From NCBI RefSeq assembly GCF_003932855.1, contig NZ_RQYZ01000003.1:1-64000 (forward strand): a DNA stretch of 64,000 nucleotides, given 5' to 3'. A program made the translations under genes and the position numbers. This document shows positions 46,637 to 57,442 of the stretch, in pieces. How positions within the stretch are numbered: the first letter of the stretch is position 1; each line of letters begins with the position of its first letter. This stretch comes from Tessaracoccus sp. OH4464_COT-324 (GTDB lineage Bacteria > Actinomycetota > Actinomycetes > Propionibacteriales > Propionibacteriaceae). The notes under the pieces are model-generated. The model did no database searches, was not told the DNA's origin, and was given only the letters and a program-made list of their open reading frames with translations.

Positions 46637-48271
46637 GTGCCAAACTTGGGGACGATGGCAGGACCGATCCACCCCAGATTGTTTCGACGAGCACGAGCAA
46701 CCAAGCGCTACCTCATAGCGTCAGTGCTTGTCGGGATCATTACTGCGCTGCTTCTGGTGGCGCAAGCTTGGCTGCTCGCCGACGGCGTCACGTCGGCATT
46801 CGCGCAGCGCGGCCTCCCCGACGGCTGGCCGCGCCTGGCGAGCCTCATCGCCCTGGTCTTCGCCGCACGCGCCGGGCTCAGCTGGCTGAACTCGTGGCTG
46901 TCGCACCGTTCAGCGGCGGCCGTGAAGTCGCAGCTGCGCCGCGACATCCTCACCGCGCACGCCCGCACCCCCGTCGGAGCGACCAGCTCCGCGTCGCTCA
47001 TCAGACTCGTCACCCGCGGCCTCGACGACCTGGACGGCTACTTCGCAAAGTACCTGCCCCAGCTGGGGCTGGCCGCGACCGTGCCATTCATCGTGGGTGC
47101 TGTGGTGCTGGCCGCCGACACCACGTCGGCTCTCATCCTGGGCATCACCCTGCCGCTGATCCCGCTGTTCATGGCGCTGATCGGCTGGACCACCGAGAGA
47201 CGCACTAAACACGCCTTCGCGCAGGCCGACCGGCTTGCCAACCACTTCGCCGACCTCATCGGCGGGCTGCCCACGCTGCAGGCCTTCGCCCGCGCCAAGG
47301 CGCAGCAGCGCAGCGTGGACCTCAACGAGCGGCGCTACCGGGGCGCGACGATGAAGGTGCTCACCGTCGCGTTCCTCTCGGCCTTCGCGCTGGAGCTGCT
47401 GGCGTCGCTGTCGGTGGCGGTGATCGCGGTCACCATCGGCTTCAGGTTGCTGTTCGGCGAGGTGGACTTCTTCACCGCGCTGTTCGTGCTGGTCCTGGCC
47501 CCCGAGGCGTACCTGCCGGTGCGGATGGTGGGCACCCACTTCCACGACTCCGCCGACGGCGTGGCCGCCGCCGACGCCGCCTTCGACCTGATCGACGCCG
47601 CCCCGAGCCATCACGGCGCCCGCCCGGCCCCCGACGGTGCGCTCGCCCTGGAGCGCGTCGCCTACACCTACCCGGGTTCCGGCTCCCCCGTCCTGGCCGG
47701 CTTCTCGCTCGACGTCGTGCCCGGCGAGATCGTCGCGCTCGCCGGGGCCTCCGGCGGGGGCAAGTCCACCGCCCTGGCGCTCGCGCTCGGCTTCCTCACC
47801 CCCGACGAGGGCCGGGTCACCGTCGGCGGTCAGGATCTGGTCAACACCGACCTCAGGTCGTGGCGCTCGCAGGTGGCCTACGTCGCCCAGAATCCGGGCC
47901 TGGTGCACGGCACGGTGGCCGACAATGTGCGTCTCGGCGCGCCGGAGGCCGCCGACGAGGAGATCGCCTGGGCGCTCGACCTCGCCGGGGCGGACTTCGC
48001 GCTCGAAAAGCCGGTGGCCGATGGCGGCGAGGGTCTCTCCGCCGGCGAGGCCCGCCGGGTGGCGCTCGCCCGGGCGCTCGTGCGAATCCGGCATGGGGCG
48101 CGGCTGCTCATCCTCGACGAGCCCACCGCAGGCCTCGACTCCGACCGCGAGGCCACCGTCATCTCCGCCGTCAGACAAAGCGGGGCGGGCGCGCTCATCG
48201 TGACCCATCGTCGGGCCGTGCTGGAGGCCGCCGACCGGGTGGTGCAGTGGGGAGGATCATGCGAAGGCTGA
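46637..48271 (+). CDS. cydD: Cysteine/glutathione-type ABC exporter subunit CydD
   Basis: 544 residues. An N-terminal six-helix ABC membrane domain (about 20-300) is fused to an ATPase with Walker A GASGGGKST, signature LSAGEARRVALARAL and Walker B LLILDEPTAGLD. CydDC exports reduced thiols or haem-related compounds and is required for cytochrome bd assembly. GTG at 46637 has GAGG upstream; ATG at 46655 is an alternative. It overlaps cydC by 13 bases. Some CydD and general thiol exporters look alike, but the cyd context supports this name. Confidence 0.92.
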   Translation: MPNLGTMAGPIHPRLFRRARATKRYLIASVLVGIITALLLVAQAWLLADGVTSAFAQRGLPDGWPRLASLIALVFAARAGLSWLNSWLSHRSAAAVKSQLRRDILTAHARTPVGATSSASLIRLVTRGLDDLDGYFAKYLPQLGLAATVPFIVGAVVLAADTTSALILGITLPLIPLFMALIGWTTERRTKHAFAQADRLANHFADLIGGLPTLQAFARAKAQQRSVDLNERRYRGATMKVLTVAFLSAFALELLASLSVAVIAVTIGFRLLFGEVDFFTALFVLVLAPEAYLPVRMVGTHFHDSADGVAAADAAFDLIDAAPSHHGARPAPDGALALERVAYTYPGSGSPVLAGFSLDVVPGEIVALAGASGGGKSTALALALGFLTPDEGRVTVGGQDLVNTDLRSWRSQVAYVAQNPGLVHGTVADNVRLGAPEAADEEIAWALDLAGADFALEKPVADGGEGLSAGEARRVALARALVRIRHGARLLILDEPTAGLDSDREATVISAVRQSGAGALIVTHRRAVLEAADRVVQWGGSCEG

Positions 48272-49812
48272 TGCTGGATCTGCTCAGGGCGGTGCCCGGT
48301 GGGCGGGCACGGTTTGCGCTGTCGGTGGTGCTGGCCGCGTTGGCGAGCGCATCGTCGGTGGCACTGATGGCGGTGGCGGCCTGGCTGATCTCGCGCGCCG
48401 CCGAATACCCGCCTGTGCTGTATCTTCAGGCGGCGGCCGTCGGGGTGCGGGCCTTCGGCATCGGGCGGGGCGTGTTCCGCTACGCTGAACGGCTCGTCGG
48501 GCACAAGGTGGCGTTGGAGATCGTCGGGGTGCTGCGCAGCCGCGTGTACTCCCGGCTGGCGCGCACCACGCTGATCGGCTCCCGGCACGGCGACCTGCTC
48601 AACCGGATCGTGAACGACGTGGCGGCGGTGCAGGACGTGGTGGTGCGGGTGGCGTTGCCCGCGCTGTCGGCGTCGCTGGTGATCGTCGCCACCACGGTCA
48701 TTCTTGGGGCGTTCAACCTGGTCAACGCGCTGGCGCTGCTCGGCACCGCCGTGTTCGCGGGCGTGGTGGTTCCCCTGGCGGCGGGGCGCATGAGCGCCGC
48801 CGTGGACCGGGCCGCCGTCGCGACGCGCGGCGAACTCGCCTCCGGTGCACGCGAGCTGGCCCACGTCGGCGCGGACCTGCTCGCCAACAACGCGGAGGCC
48901 GCGAGCGTGGAGCGGCTGCTAGCCATCGACGCCCGCCTGCGCGCGCAGGAGGAGCGGGGCGCGTGGGTGCGGGGTCTGGCGAGCGCCGCGCAGATTCTCG
49001 CAGCCGGGGTGGCGGTGCTGGCAGCACTGCTGATCGGCGCGGACGCAGTGGGCGCGGGCAGCCTGGAGCCACGGCTGGTGGCGGTGCTGGTGCTCACCCC
49101 GCTTGCTCTGCACGAGGTGTTCCAGGACTTCACGAAGGCGGCGCAGACGTTCACGCGGGCCCGCGCCGCCGTCGAGCGGGTAGTCGAGGTGCTGGACGCC
49201 GACCCGGTGGGCACGGGCGATGTCGAGCCCGGGGAGGGTGTCGAGGTGGCTTTCGAGGACGTGAGCGTCGGCTGGCCGGGGTGCCTGCCGGTGCTGACCG
49301 GGCTCAGCTTCACCATCGCTCCCGGGGAGCGGGTGGCGCTGGTGGGGCGCTCCGGGGTGGGCAAGACGACGGTCGCCGCCACCTTGATGGGGCTGATCCC
49401 GCCACTGGCCGGGACGGTGCGCCGCGCGGGCCGCGTCGGCTACCTGGCCCAGGATGCCCACATCTTCGCGACGACGGTGCGGGAGAACGTGCGCCTCGGG
49501 AACAAGGACGCGACCGACGAGGAGATCCGCGCCGCGCTCACCCGTGCTGGCCTGGAGCTGCCGTTGGATCGCTCGATCGGGGAGGCGGGTTCGACGCTCT
49601 CCGGCGGGGAGCGGCGCAGGCTCGCCCTGGCGCGCGTGCTGGTGGGCGAACGCGACCTCATCATCCTCGACGAGCCCACCGAACACCTCGACCACGACAC
49701 CGCCGACGCCCTGATGCGCGACGTGTGGGCGGCGTCGGCAGGCAAGCCCCTGCTCGTCATTACCCACGACGATGCCGTGACCGCCCAGTGCAGCCGGGTG
49801 ATCCACCTGTGA
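48259..49812 (+). CDS. cydC: ABC exporter subunit CydC
   Basis: 517 residues from MRRLMLDLLRAVPGG, with a ribosome-binding GGAGG 4 bases upstream inside the end of cydD. Membrane domain (about 15-290), then ATPase with GRSGVGKTT, LSGGERRRLALARVL and LIILDEPTEHLD. It forms the heterodimeric exporter with CydD. The same frame is open well upstream, but that part is a shadow of cydD. Confidence 0.93.
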   Translation: MRRLMLDLLRAVPGGRARFALSVVLAALASASSVALMAVAAWLISRAAEYPPVLYLQAAAVGVRAFGIGRGVFRYAERLVGHKVALEIVGVLRSRVYSRLARTTLIGSRHGDLLNRIVNDVAAVQDVVVRVALPALSASLVIVATTVILGAFNLVNALALLGTAVFAGVVVPLAAGRMSAAVDRAAVATRGELASGARELAHVGADLLANNAEAASVERLLAIDARLRAQEERGAWVRGLASAAQILAAGVAVLAALLIGADAVGAGSLEPRLVAVLVLTPLALHEVFQDFTKAAQTFTRARAAVERVVEVLDADPVGTGDVEPGEGVEVAFEDVSVGWPGCLPVLTGLSFTIAPGERVALVGRSGVGKTTVAATLMGLIPPLAGTVRRAGRVGYLAQDAHIFATTVRENVRLGNKDATDEEIRAALTRAGLELPLDRSIGEAGSTLSGGERRRLALARVLVGERDLIILDEPTEHLDHDTADALMRDVWAASAGKPLLVITHDDAVTAQCSRVIHL

Positions 49813-50482
49813 GCGGAGCCTGGGGCGAGACTTGTTTGGTGTGTGACGGGTAGCCCCCGTGAGCTGCGCATTCGCTGCGCAAGCCTTGTGCACAGCCACA
49901 GCGCACAAGGCCTTCCCCTTCTGCAACTCGTTTCGAAAAGGGATCAGAATCGACGTCGCAACCCAAAGCGCGTTGAAAAGGCTTCTCGGTCACGGCAGCC
50001 CCGGGTTCTTCCAGAAACAAGCAACGCCACACTCGACGGGGGCGCCGAGCCTTCAATGCGACGCCCGAACAGCAGGATAAGCAGGTCAGACTCGGCCCCA
50101 CACATCAAAGTGTGTTCAAACCGGTATCAAACACTGGCTTTCCCTTCGGGGCAGCCGGGGCCGGCGTGGCACACCGCGCACGGCACGCGCCCGGATGGTG
50201 CGTCGCCACCGGCGTGCAGGGATTCGTCGGACGGTTCCTGACCTCCCCGCCCAAGCTGCCGGGATTGGGCCCACGCTGCGCAAACGGGTGGGTCCCGCGC
50301 GCGGGGCGGACGCCTGTCGGGTGAGCCAATCCCACACCGCACTCCTCGGCTCCCCTCCCTAGCACGGCCAGAGCGCCGTTGAGGATGAAATCCGACCTTT
50401 CTGGAACAAGATCCGACTCGAAATTGCCACAACGCTACGCTTGGCTCCGCAGACTGATACCGTTCTCCCGAGGTGATCAACG
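49813..50482. other. Gene-free stretch after cydC
   Basis: About 670 bases with no protein-like frame on either strand. It contains the hairpin listed separately at 49884-49910 and GC-rich tracts near 50140-50340. The AbiEi-like gene's promoter should lie near 50390-50470, where the sequence is AT-richer. Confidence 0.5.
49884..49910 (+). terminator. Possible terminator after cydDC
   Basis: CCTTGTGC and GCACAAGG form a perfect 8-base stem with an 11-base loop, 71 bases after the cydC stop, followed by a pyrimidine-rich run. Confidence 0.5.
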
Positions 50483-51073
50483 ATGAAAAAACCTGCCCTG
50501 CCTGACAGGCTGACCTACAGTGCCTTACCAGGTCTGAAAATGACGAAGCGCGCTCTGAACAATCTTCTGGAGCGTGGCGAGTACGTGCGCGTCGCGCCGG
50601 GCGTCTTCCTGCGTGCCGGCCTGACGGACGACCGCATGGCCGGCTGGATCAGCGCGGCTACCAAGAAGCCCGCCGCCACGCTGTGCTTGAGTTCCGCGTT
50701 GGCTTTTCACGGGCTACTCGACGAAGCGCCGTCGCACAGCCACATCGCCGTGCCGCTAGGCACCATGCCGCCCATGATGTACAGCGGCGACATCCAGTGG
50801 CACCGGTTCCGCCCAGGCTCCTACGAGGTGGGCCGCTCGACGATACGCTTGCCAGGCGACGTCAACATCGGCATCTACTCCGCCGAGCGCACCATCCTCG
50901 ACATCTTCGCCATGAAGAACGAGTGGGGCATTGACCTGGCGATCGAGTCACTGCACCGCTGGCTGAAGCGGCCATACAGCGACCCGTCGGTCCTGTTCGC
51001 GATCGTCCCGCACTTCCCCCGGGCCCGCCCGTCGCTGAAGCGTGCGCTCACCCTGCTTGGCGTGCCCTACTGA
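50483..51073 (+). CDS. AbiEi-like antitoxin/regulator, orphan
   Basis: 196 residues. The N-terminal winged-helix (ALPGLKMTKRALNNLLERGEYVRVAPGVFLRAG) followed by a domain with LSSALAFHGLLDEAP, HIAVPLGT and YSAERTILDIFAMK fits the AbiEi family, antitoxin/repressor partners of AbiEii nucleotidyltransferase toxins (type IV toxin-antitoxin). GAGGTGA lies 8 bases upstream of the ATG. No AbiEii-like gene is adjacent; the next gene is a glycosyltransferase. It may be a stand-alone regulator or a solitary antitoxin. Confidence 0.75.
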   Translation: MKKPALPDRLTYSALPGLKMTKRALNNLLERGEYVRVAPGVFLRAGLTDDRMAGWISAATKKPAATLCLSSALAFHGLLDEAPSHSHIAVPLGTMPPMMYSGDIQWHRFRPGSYEVGRSTIRLPGDVNIGIYSAERTILDIFAMKNEWGIDLAIESLHRWLKRPYSDPSVLFAIVPHFPRARPSLKRALTLLGVPY

Positions 51074-51129
51074 GCCCACCAACCGCGACGCGGCGCCGCC
51101 TTAACCCCCAGCTTGGGTAGAGTGACCTC

Positions 51130-52392
51130 GTGACGCGCAGAATCAAGGTTGCCCAGTTCGTTGACAACTACGGCCCCGGCAGCAACGGCCTCATGGTGGC
51201 CGTCCAGCAGCTGGAGGGCAACCTGCTCGATGCCGGTCACGAGGTGGTAGTCGTCGCGCCGCGCGCCAAGGGCGTGAACCCGCACCTGGGGCGCCCAGGC
51301 CGCGTCGAGTTGCGCCTGCCCAGCGTGCGGGTGCCGCGCATGCCCACCCGCGTCGCCAGCGGGCGCCACTTCGAGCGCACCCTGAAGAAGCTCGCCGAGC
51401 TGAAACCCGACGTGCTACACGTGCACGGCTTCGGCACGGTGGGCGCGCTGGGGCTGTGGGCGGCCCGTCGGCTGAAGATCCCGATGGTGCTCACCTGGCA
51501 CACCGACTTCGACGCCTACGCCGACCACTACGCCAGCGTGCTGCCGCTGCTCACCGCGGTGCTGAAGTCGTTCGCGGCCGTCAGCCGGGGCAAAATCATC
51601 GACTCCGACGAGTTGCGCGCCGCCGAGATCCGCTACGAGGACCGCGGCAACAACGTCGCCTCCCTGCTGGGGCTGTGCGCGCTCATGCTGGAGTCAGCGG
51701 TAGTGGTCACCACGCCCAGCCCCAAAACCGTGAACCGCTGCCTCCAACTCACCCGCGACGCCAACGTGCTCTGCATACCTAATGGGGTCGACCCCCTGCC
51801 GCCCGGCCCGCCGCCGTTCCAGCGTGAGCCCGGCCCGCTGGTGCTACAGGTGGGGCGGGTCGCGCCGGAGAAGGGGCTGCCGCTGCTCATCGACGCGTTC
51901 GAACTGGTGGTGGCTCAGCGCCCCGACGCGCGGCTCGTCATCGTCGGCGACTGGCAGCGCTACCCGAAGATCGCGCGCCGCCTCGCCGCCGCCCGCGCCG
52001 CCGGCTGGTGCCGCCTGGAGGGCGAGCAGCCGCGCGACAAGCTGGGCGCCTACTACGCGATGGCCGACGTGTTCGCGTTCCCCAGCCTCACCGACACCCA
52101 GGCCCTGGTGCTGCACGAGGCCGCGCTCGCTGGCTGCCCCATCGTCGCCGCAGACCACGAGCTACAACTGGTACTCGACCCCGGCGTCAACGGCGAACTC
52201 GCCCGCCCCACCCCCGCCTCCTACGCGGCCGCGCTGCTGCGCGTGATGAGGAAGCTGGACAACCCCGAGTGGCGCGCCGCCGCGCGCAGCCGCTCCATCG
52301 AGCTGGCCAGCCAGTGGTCGATCGCGTCGCAGGCGAAGGAGATGCTCAGCATCTACGAGCGGGTCGCCGCGGGCGAGGTGCCGCGCGCCTAA
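51130..52392 (+). CDS. GT4-family glycosyltransferase
   Basis: 420 residues of the GT-B fold. The N-terminal acceptor domain begins VAQFVDNYGPGSNG and contains HVHGFGTVG and LTWHTDFDAYADHY, seen in diacylglycerol or phosphoinositol glycosyltransferases. The nucleotide-sugar domain has VGRVAPEKGLPLLIDAF and FPSLTDTQALVLHEAALAG. It likely transfers a hexose from UDP/GDP-sugar to a lipid or wall precursor in the cytoplasm or at the membrane. The start is GTG at 51130. It converges with ligA with a gap of only 3 bases. Confidence 0.88.
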   Translation: MTRRIKVAQFVDNYGPGSNGLMVAVQQLEGNLLDAGHEVVVVAPRAKGVNPHLGRPGRVELRLPSVRVPRMPTRVASGRHFERTLKKLAELKPDVLHVHGFGTVGALGLWAARRLKIPMVLTWHTDFDAYADHYASVLPLLTAVLKSFAAVSRGKIIDSDELRAAEIRYEDRGNNVASLLGLCALMLESAVVVTTPSPKTVNRCLQLTRDANVLCIPNGVDPLPPGPPPFQREPGPLVLQVGRVAPEKGLPLLIDAFELVVAQRPDARLVIVGDWQRYPKIARRLAAARAAGWCRLEGEQPRDKLGAYYAMADVFAFPSLTDTQALVLHEAALAGCPIVAADHELQLVLDPGVNGELARPTPASYAAALLRVMRKLDNPEWRAAARSRSIELASQWSIASQAKEMLSIYERVAAGEVPRA

Positions 52393-52395
52393 GCC

Positions 52396-54672
<2,277 letters not shown>

Positions 54673-54732
54673 TCACCCGCCCAGCGCAAGATGTGTCTCC
54701 CGGCCGGTGGCATCCCGGGCAGAATGTGCGTC

Positions 54733-55476
54733 ATGCCTGGTTTGTTTTGGGTGCCGCTGGATATTCTGCCGCCGGTCAAGGAGCGGCATTTGCAGGCCGC
54801 GATCACGCGCTGGTTCGATGCGTCCGAGGACACCGACGACGGCCGCCGGGTGGGGCATTGGGCGGGCACCAAACCGTACACGGTGTCGCCGCTGGGCGAG
54901 CATCTCGGCGAGTTCGGGGTGTGGATTTCGGCGCTGACCCGGGACGCCGCCGATCTGCTGGTGGAGCGCTGCTGGCAAGAGCCGGTGGTGCGGCTGGGCG
55001 GGGAGGAGGCCGCCGTCGGCACCCCCAGCCTGGAGACGGCGGCCAGCTGGGCGGAGCTGGCCCGCCAACCGCCGGTGCGCGAGTGGCGGGTGGAGTTTCA
55101 GTCGCCGACGACGTTCCGCACCCAGGGCGCACCAAACCTGCTACCGCAGGCCACGACGCTGCTGCGCGCGCCCCGGGTGGCGTGGGAGGAGTACAGCGAC
55201 GTGCCCCTCGACTACGCCCCGGCCAAGGTGGCGGCCGCGGTGCGGGTGACGGAGCTGAACCTGCGCACGGTCAGCCTACCGGGCACCCACTCGCGGGTTC
55301 CGGCGCTAGTGGGCACCGTCGGCTACGCGTGTGACTGCCCCGACGTGGCGCGGCAAGTGGCGCCGCTGCTTGCGCTCGCCCCGTTCTCGGGGGTGGGTTC
55401 GAACAAGTCCGCCGGGATGGGGGCGGTACGAATCCAATTCAGCGCGCGCCGTACCCGCTCAGGGCGCGGGCATTAG
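54733..55476 (+). CDS. cas6: CRISPR pre-crRNA endoribonuclease Cas6
   Basis: 247 residues from MPGLFWVPLDILPP (ATG at 54724 is an equal alternative). It has the RAMP-fold hallmarks of Cas6: an early His (His42) followed by TKPYTVSPL, and the C-terminal Gly-rich loop GVGSNKSAGMGAVRI. Cas6 cuts the repeat at its hairpin to release crRNAs. It lies 6.7 kb from the array, divergent from ligA and convergent with the RyR-domain gene. Type III systems commonly use a stand-alone Cas6, so this enzyme probably supplies crRNAs to an effector encoded outside the window. Confidence 0.85.
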   Translation: MPGLFWVPLDILPPVKERHLQAAITRWFDASEDTDDGRRVGHWAGTKPYTVSPLGEHLGEFGVWISALTRDAADLLVERCWQEPVVRLGGEEAAVGTPSLETAASWAELARQPPVREWRVEFQSPTTFRTQGAPNLLPQATTLLRAPRVAWEEYSDVPLDYAPAKVAAAVRVTELNLRTVSLPGTHSRVPALVGTVGYACDCPDVARQVAPLLALAPFSGVGSNKSAGMGAVRIQFSARRTRSGRGH

Positions 55477-55619
55477 AGCCCGCTTTCACTGAGGCGCTGC
55501 TGGGGCTGGGACGCTCCGGCTCCGCTGGGTTGGCGGCCCGGCAGCCGCATCCTGCACCGCACGGGAACTGCCGAATGGCGAGGGTTCTTGCCGCCGATCC
55601 AGCTCGCCACAAGCGGGAA

Positions 55620-57326
55620 CTACCTGTATTTCTTTCGTAGTAGGAAGGAACAGCCACGAGGTTCGGTGCTGTTGTCGCGCAGCACTATACCGACTTTCCC
55701 CAACGCGGCGATCACTGCCAGCGAAATTGCCCGGTCGTTGTTCTTCGCGGCCCCCAGCTGCCTCCACGGCTTCAAGTACACGTGTTTATCTCGACCGTTG
55801 GCTGCTTGCGCCATCGCCCACCTGCGGTGCTCCAGCTGGGCGAGGCGGTCGAGGCGCTCGTTCCGTACTCGCGCTTGCTCCCCGTCTTTGGACCAGCTGA
55901 GGCCCAGCATCGCATGATTAATCGCGCTGCCCGCCAGCGCCTCGCGATTCACCCGCTGTAGGAAGCGCGGCAGTTCTTCCCACCTCTTGGCGGGGTTTGG
56001 CGAGCGCGTGGGGTTTCTCATTCTTCGGTTGATCTTCCGATATGCCTCGTGCACCTGTGGCGCGAGCTCGGCCACTTGTTGGCTGGTCAGGATGGGCTGG
56101 TAGTCTTTTTCCCGGCCGACGTTTTTGCCCGCGAGCCGCATAATCGCGGGCAGGCGGCTGGCGACTTCGATGGCGGTGAGCCAGTCCGCTTTGCTCCTTT
56201 CTGCAGGGTCGGGGATGGTTGTTTTGAGGATTCTCTCCGCCATCGCCCGCAGCTCGTCGGGCGTGGCTATCCAGCTGTCGCAGTCGTTGTCCGGATTCAG
56301 CGTAAACCGCCCCGCGGCAAGGATGCCTTGCGCTGCATCGGCGAAGTTTTTTACCGCCCCCAATAGGCCGTCTGCTCTTTCTCGTCCTTCCTTCTCCCGC
56401 ATCTCGGGTAGAACGCTGTCCAGCGCCCTCGGCGCGCCGTCGTCTCCTAGGCTGGAATACCTCGCCCAACCTGGCCTTGTTCGCTCAAAGCGGGCCGAGT
56501 AAGCCCACTTCAGTTCCGCGAGCCACAGCTTGGTAAGCGTGTCCTCCTCCCATTCCTGCCTGGAAATAGTCTCCCACCGAGAGAGCGAACTCGACCAGAA
56601 GTAGATCTCTGGCTCCTCCGCTTCTACTCCGCCGTCGCGGCGCAACCAAGGCTTTGTCTTCTTCCCAAAGGACGGCTTGGGAGGATCGACGGTCCGGGCC
56701 CAGTCATCCAGCTGATCAACGACGACGACGATTCGGGCTTGGGGCATCTGTTGCCTCAAGCGGGCACCGATAGTGGCGCCCACCTCCTCGTCGTCGTGCG
56801 TCACCACGATCAGGCCGCTACCCACTTCCCCGCGCTCACTGCTCGGTTCCTCCCATTCGTCGTGCAGGCTCCGCACGGCGCGCGCGACGTCGGCGGGATG
56901 CATGGTGGCTTGCCGCCAGACGATCTCCGTGCAGCTGCCGGTGGCGTGCCGCGCTTCCTGAGCCCACTCCTCGGTATCACTGACCCACCACACATCGAAC
57001 GGGCCACAGGGTCCGGCGCAGTGCCGGTCGAAGGCGGTTGCGATGGCCGAAGCCAGCTTCCCGCAGCCGACGATGGTGGGCGGCGGGGCCATCTTCCCGC
57101 GCTGGTGGACAGGGAAATCAACGATGAGCCGGCGAGCCAACTCGGACGTCCAGGAAACCGCCTCGATGTTGTCGTTGTCATGGTAGACAGGGACGAGGGT
57201 CTCGTCCTCGAAAACCGCGAGGATGCGGGTATCTGGCTCCGCTAAGCGCGCCTCCGCGACGGCGCGGGCCGTTTCCAAGTCAGTACGCTTGCTGATGATC
57301 CGCTGTGGGGCGCTATCCTGAGACAT
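55620..57326 (-). CDS. Soluble Rossmann + RyR-domain protein in the CRISPR locus
   Basis: 568 residues, no membrane segment. Near 85-95 there is a nucleotide-binding-like loop (TIVGCGKLASAI, GxGxxxxxI), part of a TrkA-N-like Rossmann domain (about 85-235). The C-terminal third matches the bacterial RyR repeat pair. The first half has QVHEAYRKINRRM...WEELPRFLQRVNREA (about 424-463). The second has LAQLEHRRWAMAQAANGR...LKPWRQL (about 495-524), where the EHxRW core is diagnostic. RyR domains in bacteria have been proposed to sense nucleotides or related ligands. It is convergent with cas6 and divergent from the membrane RyR gene. The function is unproven. Confidence 0.75.
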   Translation of the reverse strand: MSQDSAPQRIISKRTDLETARAVAEARLAEPDTRILAVFEDETLVPVYHDNDNIEAVSWTSELARRLIVDFPVHQRGKMAPPPTIVGCGKLASAIATAFDRHCAGPCGPFDVWWVSDTEEWAQEARHATGSCTEIVWRQATMHPADVARAVRSLHDEWEEPSSERGEVGSGLIVVTHDDEEVGATIGARLRQQMPQARIVVVVDQLDDWARTVDPPKPSFGKKTKPWLRRDGGVEAEEPEIYFWSSSLSRWETISRQEWEEDTLTKLWLAELKWAYSARFERTRPGWARYSSLGDDGAPRALDSVLPEMREKEGRERADGLLGAVKNFADAAQGILAAGRFTLNPDNDCDSWIATPDELRAMAERILKTTIPDPAERSKADWLTAIEVASRLPAIMRLAGKNVGREKDYQPILTSQQVAELAPQVHEAYRKINRRMRNPTRSPNPAKRWEELPRFLQRVNREALAGSAINHAMLGLSWSKDGEQARVRNERLDRLAQLEHRRWAMAQAANGRDKHVYLKPWRQLGAAKNNDRAISLAVIAALGKVGIVLRDNSTEPRGCSFLLRKKYR

Positions 57327-57365
57327 CTTCGTCGCTTTCTACCGATTGGCACAATGATATTCTAA

Positions 57366-57378
57366 TTCAGACCCTGAA
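57366..57378. promoter_or_regulatory. Inverted repeat in the divergent RyR-gene promoter
   Basis: TTCAG-ACC-CTGAA, perfect 5-base arms, in the 116-base AT-richer gap between the two divergent RyR genes. TATTCT just left of it could be a -10 element. It may be a shared operator. This is a short repeat and could be chance. Confidence 0.3.
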
Positions 57379-57442
57379 GCAGGGAACATGCGATAAACTT
57401 TCGTTGGCTCGTCGTATCACCACTATCCGAAGCGAGGACATC

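Noticed and set aside
47860-48258. Upstream extension of the cydC frame
   Set aside because: It lies inside cydD and reads as low-complexity Arg/Gly/Pro; the ATG at 48259 has a good ribosome-binding site.
48919-49926. Long minus-strand frames opposite cydD, cydC and ligA
   Set aside because: They are antisense shadows rich in Arg, His, Gly and Pro; the sense frames carry full ABC and ligase motifs.
50105-50365. Short GC-rich frames in the gap after cydC
   Set aside because: Open on both strands only because stop codons are rare in GC-rich DNA; no start signal or motif.
57305-57442. N-terminal extension of the membrane RyR protein (46 extra residues)
   Set aside because: It would overlap the start of the divergent RyR gene and lacks a ribosome-binding site; the ATG at 57443 has one.
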